Shown: piece by piece, positions 6,117-8,562 of the stretch | Numbering within the stretch: position 1 is the first letter of the stretch | Layout: every line of letters starts with the position of its first letter | Assembly (NCBI GenBank): GCA_946494635.1 | Contig: CAMMCS010000082.1 | Location: 1 to 8,562, forward strand | Source: an uncultured Oscillibacter sp. | GTDB lineage: Bacteria > Bacillota > Clostridia > Oscillospirales > Oscillospiraceae | Reading direction: 5' to 3' | Length of the DNA stretch: 8,562 nt | Notes under the pieces: model-generated | Told to the model about the DNA's origin: nothing | The model's input: the letters and a program-made list of their open reading frames with translations, nothing else | The model's database searches: none | Position numbers and translations under genes: made by a program

Positions 6117-7541
6117 ATGAAGAAGATCGATAAACTGGTATGCGCCCCCCATTTCTACACTATGGAAGGAGAGGGCGTGGGCTATCGGGCCAATGCGGCC
6201 ATGGCTGTGGACTGCGGCAAGATCCTGGAGGTAGGTCCTCGAGACGACCTCTTCTCCCGCTATCTTCCCGAAGAAGTCATTGAGCTCAAGCACCACATGG
6301 TACTTCCCGGTTTCATTGACGGCCATATGCACACCGCCTGCAACATCATGCGTGGTCTGGCTCAGGATACCAACAGCTGGATGATGTTCGGCCTGCAGCC
6401 CTTTGACAATGCCGTCAACGATGAGGAACGGGATGCGGGCAGCCGGGTAGCCATTCTGGAGGCAATTCGGGCCGGTACCACCACCTTAGGGGACTATGAG
6501 TCCAAAATGGAAAATGTGTGCGCTTTTATTGAGAAGGTAGGTGCCCGCGGAAACATCGCCCAGACCATCCGCGCCGCCAAGCGCCGGGTTTACAAGCCCG
6601 GGGAGCTCTATGAGTTTGACGACGACATGGGCGAAGAAAGCCTGAACCGCAACCTAGCTCTCTACGACGCCTGGAACGGAAAAGCAAACGGCCGCATCAA
6701 AATTCTCTTTGGCCCCCAGGGCGCCGATTTTGTCAGTCCAGAAATGCTCTTGAAGATCCAAAAGGCCGTAAAAGAGCGGGGTTCCAAGATCCACATGCAC
6801 GTACAGCAGGGGGACCGTGAGACATATCAGATCGTCCAGCGTTACGGCAAGCGGCCTACGGAGTTTCTGGATTCCCTGGGATACCTGGATGAGTCCCTGA
6901 TTGCAGTGCATCTCACCGACTGCAGCGACGAGGAGGCCGCCTTGATCGCCAAGCGCGGAGCCTCTATGATCGTAAATCCGGGCTCCATCGGCATCATCGA
7001 TGGAATCGTCTGTCCCAGCGTAGTGTTCCAGGAGGCAGGGGGCAACGTGGCCCTAGGCTCTGACCAGGCGCCCGGCAATAACTGCCACAACATCATTAAC
7101 GAGATGAAGAACGTCTGTCTGTTCAATAAAATCAAGTACCAAAACCCGGAGATCATGCCCGCCTGGAAAGCGCTGCGCATGGCCACGATCGAAGGGGCCA
7201 GAGCAATTGGTCTGGGGAATACGGTAGGCTCTCTGGAGGTCGGAAAGCAGGCGGACTTTATCGCCATCGACTTGAACTGTCCCTCTATGCTTCCCATTTA
7301 CACGTATCCCATGCGGAACATGGTTCCCAATCTGGTATACAGTGCCCGCGGCTGTGAGGTGGCTCTGGCCGCGGTGGACGGCGAGATCATCATGCAGGAC
7401 GGCAAGTTTACCCGCATCAACGCCGAGGACTACCTGGCCGCCATTCCCCAATATCCCGACGACATCGGCCGGCGCGCCGCCAAGGAGTTCTTCGAAATCG
7501 ACGGCACCAACGCTCATTTCATGCGGGAAGACAAATTGTAA
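6117..7541 (+). CDS. ATZ/TRZ-type amidohydrolase, probable deaminase of a heterocycle
   Basis: 474 residues, usual length for the cytoplasmic SsnA/guanine deaminase/chlorohydrolase branch of the amidohydrolase superfamily, with one bound metal. Ligand positions are His70 and His72 (PGFIDGHMHT), His228 (KIHMHVQQG), His265 (IAVHLTD) and Asp316 (LGSDQAPGNN). A C-terminal composite domain (VGSLEVGKQADFIAIDL, then VDGEIIMQDGK) closes the protein. The HxxE motif usual in this branch reads His-Val-Gln-Gln, so the catalytic Glu position is Gln231. The usual HCPxSN-like stretch reads VNPGSIG. AAGGAG (6105-6110) lies 6 bases before ATG 6117, and only 30 bases separate it from the antiporter gene, so they share a transcript. 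It likely removes ammonia from an amino-substituted ring or cyclic guanidine, perhaps producing the hydantoinase substrate; specificity is unknown. SsnA-like and hydantoinase-like genes also neighbour each other in the E. coli yge purine-catabolism region. Confidence 0.85.
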   Translation: MKKIDKLVCAPHFYTMEGEGVGYRANAAMAVDCGKILEVGPRDDLFSRYLPEEVIELKHHMVLPGFIDGHMHTACNIMRGLAQDTNSWMMFGLQPFDNAVNDEERDAGSRVAILEAIRAGTTTLGDYESKMENVCAFIEKVGARGNIAQTIRAAKRRVYKPGELYEFDDDMGEESLNRNLALYDAWNGKANGRIKILFGPQGADFVSPEMLLKIQKAVKERGSKIHMHVQQGDRETYQIVQRYGKRPTEFLDSLGYLDESLIAVHLTDCSDEEAALIAKRGASMIVNPGSIGIIDGIVCPSVVFQEAGGNVALGSDQAPGNNCHNIINEMKNVCLFNKIKYQNPEIMPAWKALRMATIEGARAIGLGNTVGSLEVGKQADFIAIDLNCPSMLPIYTYPMRNMVPNLVYSARGCEVALAAVDGEIIMQDGKFTRINAEDYLAAIPQYPDDIGRRAAKEFFEIDGTNAHFMREDKL

Positions 7542-7581
7542 CGCATCTCTGTTATCACATCCAAATCCTTCCTTTCTTTCA

Positions 7582-7622
7582 TGCCGGAGGGCCTGGGGCA
7601 AATGGCTCCGGGTCCTCCGGCA
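7582..7622 (+). terminator. Long stable stem-loop, terminator or attenuator candidate
   Basis: Starting 41 bases after the amidohydrolase stop, TGCCGGAGG (7582-7590) pairs perfectly with CCTCCGGCA (7614-7622). The stem continues inward by nine more pairs including a few G-U pairs (7591-7599 with 7605-7613), giving 18 bp around a 5-base loop. Only CTCTCTGTG follows, not a T-run, so it is not a classical intrinsic terminator. The long GC-rich stem between two genes still makes a transcription or RNA-stability role likely. Confidence 0.45.
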
Positions 7623-7634
7623 CTCTCTGTGCCG
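7618..7634 (+). promoter_or_regulatory. Alternative hairpin that competes with the long stem-loop
   Basis: CGGCAC (7618-7623) pairs perfectly with GTGCCG (7629-7634) around a TCTCT loop. It shares 7618-7622 with the 3' arm of the 18-bp hairpin, so the outer part of that stem and this hairpin cannot both form. GTGC (7629-7632) can also pair with GCAC (7639-7642), which is followed by CTCTTTT. This resembles a set of mutually exclusive folds, but no known riboswitch or leader peptide was recognised. Confidence 0.3.
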
Positions 7635-7673
7635 CGCCGCACCTCTTTTGAGCTGTACGGCGGTACCCCCACA

Positions 7674-7701
7674 ATGGATTTGATCGGGAGGCGAGATCCA
7701 T
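7674..7701 (+). promoter_or_regulatory. Start-codon hairpin with Shine-Dalgarno in its loop
   Basis: Bases 7674-7681 can pair with 7694-7701 (eight pairs, one of them G-U) around a 12-base loop that holds the Shine-Dalgarno GGGAGG (7686-7691). The first two bases of the MATE start codon are in the 3' arm. The fold could modulate initiation. GGGAGG sits 8 bases before ATG 7700 and supports that start. Confidence 0.35.
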
Positions 7702-8562
7702 GCTTCAAGCGCATCCGGAAACAGGGCGTGAGCGGCCGCCGATCGTGGTCCTGCTGCGGCTGTCCTGGCCCGCAATTCTGGAACAACTGCTTTTGACAGC
7801 AGCCAACTACATAGACACGGCTATGGTGGGCTCTCTGGGGACAAATGCCACCGCTTCCGTGGCAATCAACTCCTCTGTGTGTTTTCTCCTGTTGGGACTG
7901 TTCGCGGCAGCCGGCGTGGGGTACTCGGTTCAGGTGGCCCACGCACTGGGTGGGAACGATCAAATACGGGCTCGGACAGCGGCCCACCAGGCAGCGACCG
8001 GAGGACTTCTGATCGGCTTGGGGGCCGCTCTGTGCATACTTCCCCTCTCCCGATTCATTCCCCAATGGCTGGGAGCCGAGGCCGCGATCCTACCGGATGC
8101 GCGGCGCTACCTGTTCTTCTATGGAATGGGCCTTCCCCTCCAGTCGCTGCTGGCGGTGTTGTCGGCGGTGCTCCGCTGCTCCGGAGATACACGAACCCCC
8201 CTGCTGTTCAATGCGGGCGCCAATGTCCTAAACTTGTGCTTCAACTTCCTATTCATTTTCCCTACACGCGATGTGGTCATTTGGAACCAGACGTTTTCCT
8301 TCTGGGGCGCCAGTCTGGGTGTGAGCGGAGCCGCAATCGGGACTGCCCTGTCCAACGGACTTATGGGCCTCTCCCTAATGGTCTACATGACGCTTCACAA
8401 AAGCACCCTTCAACTGGTGCCGGACGGCCCCTACTGTCCTCAGCCGGCGGTCGTCCGCAGAGCGTTGTCTCTGGGCACCCCTGTCTTTCTGGAACGCGCC
8501 TGCTTCAGCTGCGGTCAGTTGTTCATGACCCGTCTGGTGACAAGTTTGGGAAATGTCTCTCT
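7700..8562 (+). CDS. MATE-family multidrug/cation exporter, 3' end missing
   Basis: An open frame from ATG 7700 continues past the last base. 287 residues are visible, against about 440-460 for the whole family, so the C-terminal third is missing. The MatE architecture is clear: after a short charged N-terminus, LSWPAILEQLL and NYIDTAMVGSLG (Asp39) form the first helices. ALGGNDQIRAR follows the second pair, CSGDTRTPLLFNAGANVLN (Asp163) is the family's hallmark loop and helix, GVSGAAIGTALSNG is the sixth helix, and LSLGTPVFLERACF begins the second half. It sits in the cytoplasmic membrane and exports organic compounds in exchange for Na+ or H+. It is 158 bases from the amidohydrolase, with strong RNA structure between, so it may be separately controlled. 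Whether it exports pathway compounds or unrelated drugs is unknown. Confidence 0.93.
   Translation, partial: MLQAHPETGRERPPIVVLLRLSWPAILEQLLLTAANYIDTAMVGSLGTNATASVAINSSVCFLLLGLFAAAGVGYSVQVAHALGGNDQIRARTAAHQAATGGLLIGLGAALCILPLSRFIPQWLGAEAAILPDARRYLFFYGMGLPLQSLLAVLSAVLRCSGDTRTPLLFNAGANVLNLCFNFLFIFPTRDVVIWNQTFSFWGASLGVSGAAIGTALSNGLMGLSLMVYMTLHKSTLQLVPDGPYCPQPAVVRRALSLGTPVFLERACFSCGQLFMTRLVTSLGNVS

Noticed and set aside
7542..7699. ykkC or mini-ykkC guanidine riboswitch ahead of the exporter
   Set aside because: An ACGG occurs near 7666, but there is no pair of hairpins with ACGR loops and no ykkC core motif.
7514..8065. - strand and alternative-frame ORFs across the start of the MATE gene
   Set aside because: They overlap an unmistakable MATE frame with family motifs and a good ribosome site. 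Their translations show no domain features.

Overview
The window is a tightly packed block of seven genes, all on the + strand. GC-rich coding sequence, near-perfect AGGAGG-type ribosome binding sites, a TTG start and the mix of NhaC, MATE and hydantoinase-type genes suggest a GC-rich, low-oxygen member of the Clostridia (an Oscillospiraceae-like gut bacterium would fit). This is an inference from style, not from a marker gene.

Layout. 1-1011: the 3' part of a class I/II PLP aminotransferase. 1022-2209: an M20-family N-carbamoyl-amino-acid hydrolase (HyuC-like). 2206-2952: a hydantoin racemase of the Asp/Glu racemase superfamily, with a TTG start. 2964-4370: a dihydropyrimidinase/hydantoinase (HydA-like). 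These four genes are separated by 11 bases or less, or overlap, and look like one translationally coupled unit. 4371-4553 is a 183-base gap with an AT-rich imperfect inverted repeat, two Shine-Dalgarno-like motifs without a clear gene, a possible 30-codon ORF and a weak promoter candidate. 4554-6086: an NhaC-family antiporter. 6117-7541: an ATZ/TRZ-type amidohydrolase. 7542-7699 carries a very stable 18-bp stem-loop overlapping alternative hairpins, then a hairpin spanning the next start codon. 7700-8562: the 5' two-thirds of a MATE-family multidrug exporter, cut off by the window end.

How the genes may work together. The hydantoinase opens a 5-substituted hydantoin (or a dihydropyrimidine) to an N-carbamoyl compound. 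The racemase interconverts the hydantoin enantiomers. The M20 hydrolase releases the free amino acid with NH3 and CO2, and the aminotransferase can pass the amino group on to give a 2-oxo acid. The second amidohydrolase could act upstream by deaminating a cyclic guanidine or aza-heterocycle to feed the ring opener, and the NhaC-family protein could be the transporter. Allantoin breakdown and reductive pyrimidine breakdown use related enzymes and are the main alternatives. The hydantoin reading is favoured by the racemase plus the KxFMAY/SDHC-type hydantoinase. The natural substrate cannot be named from sequence alone.
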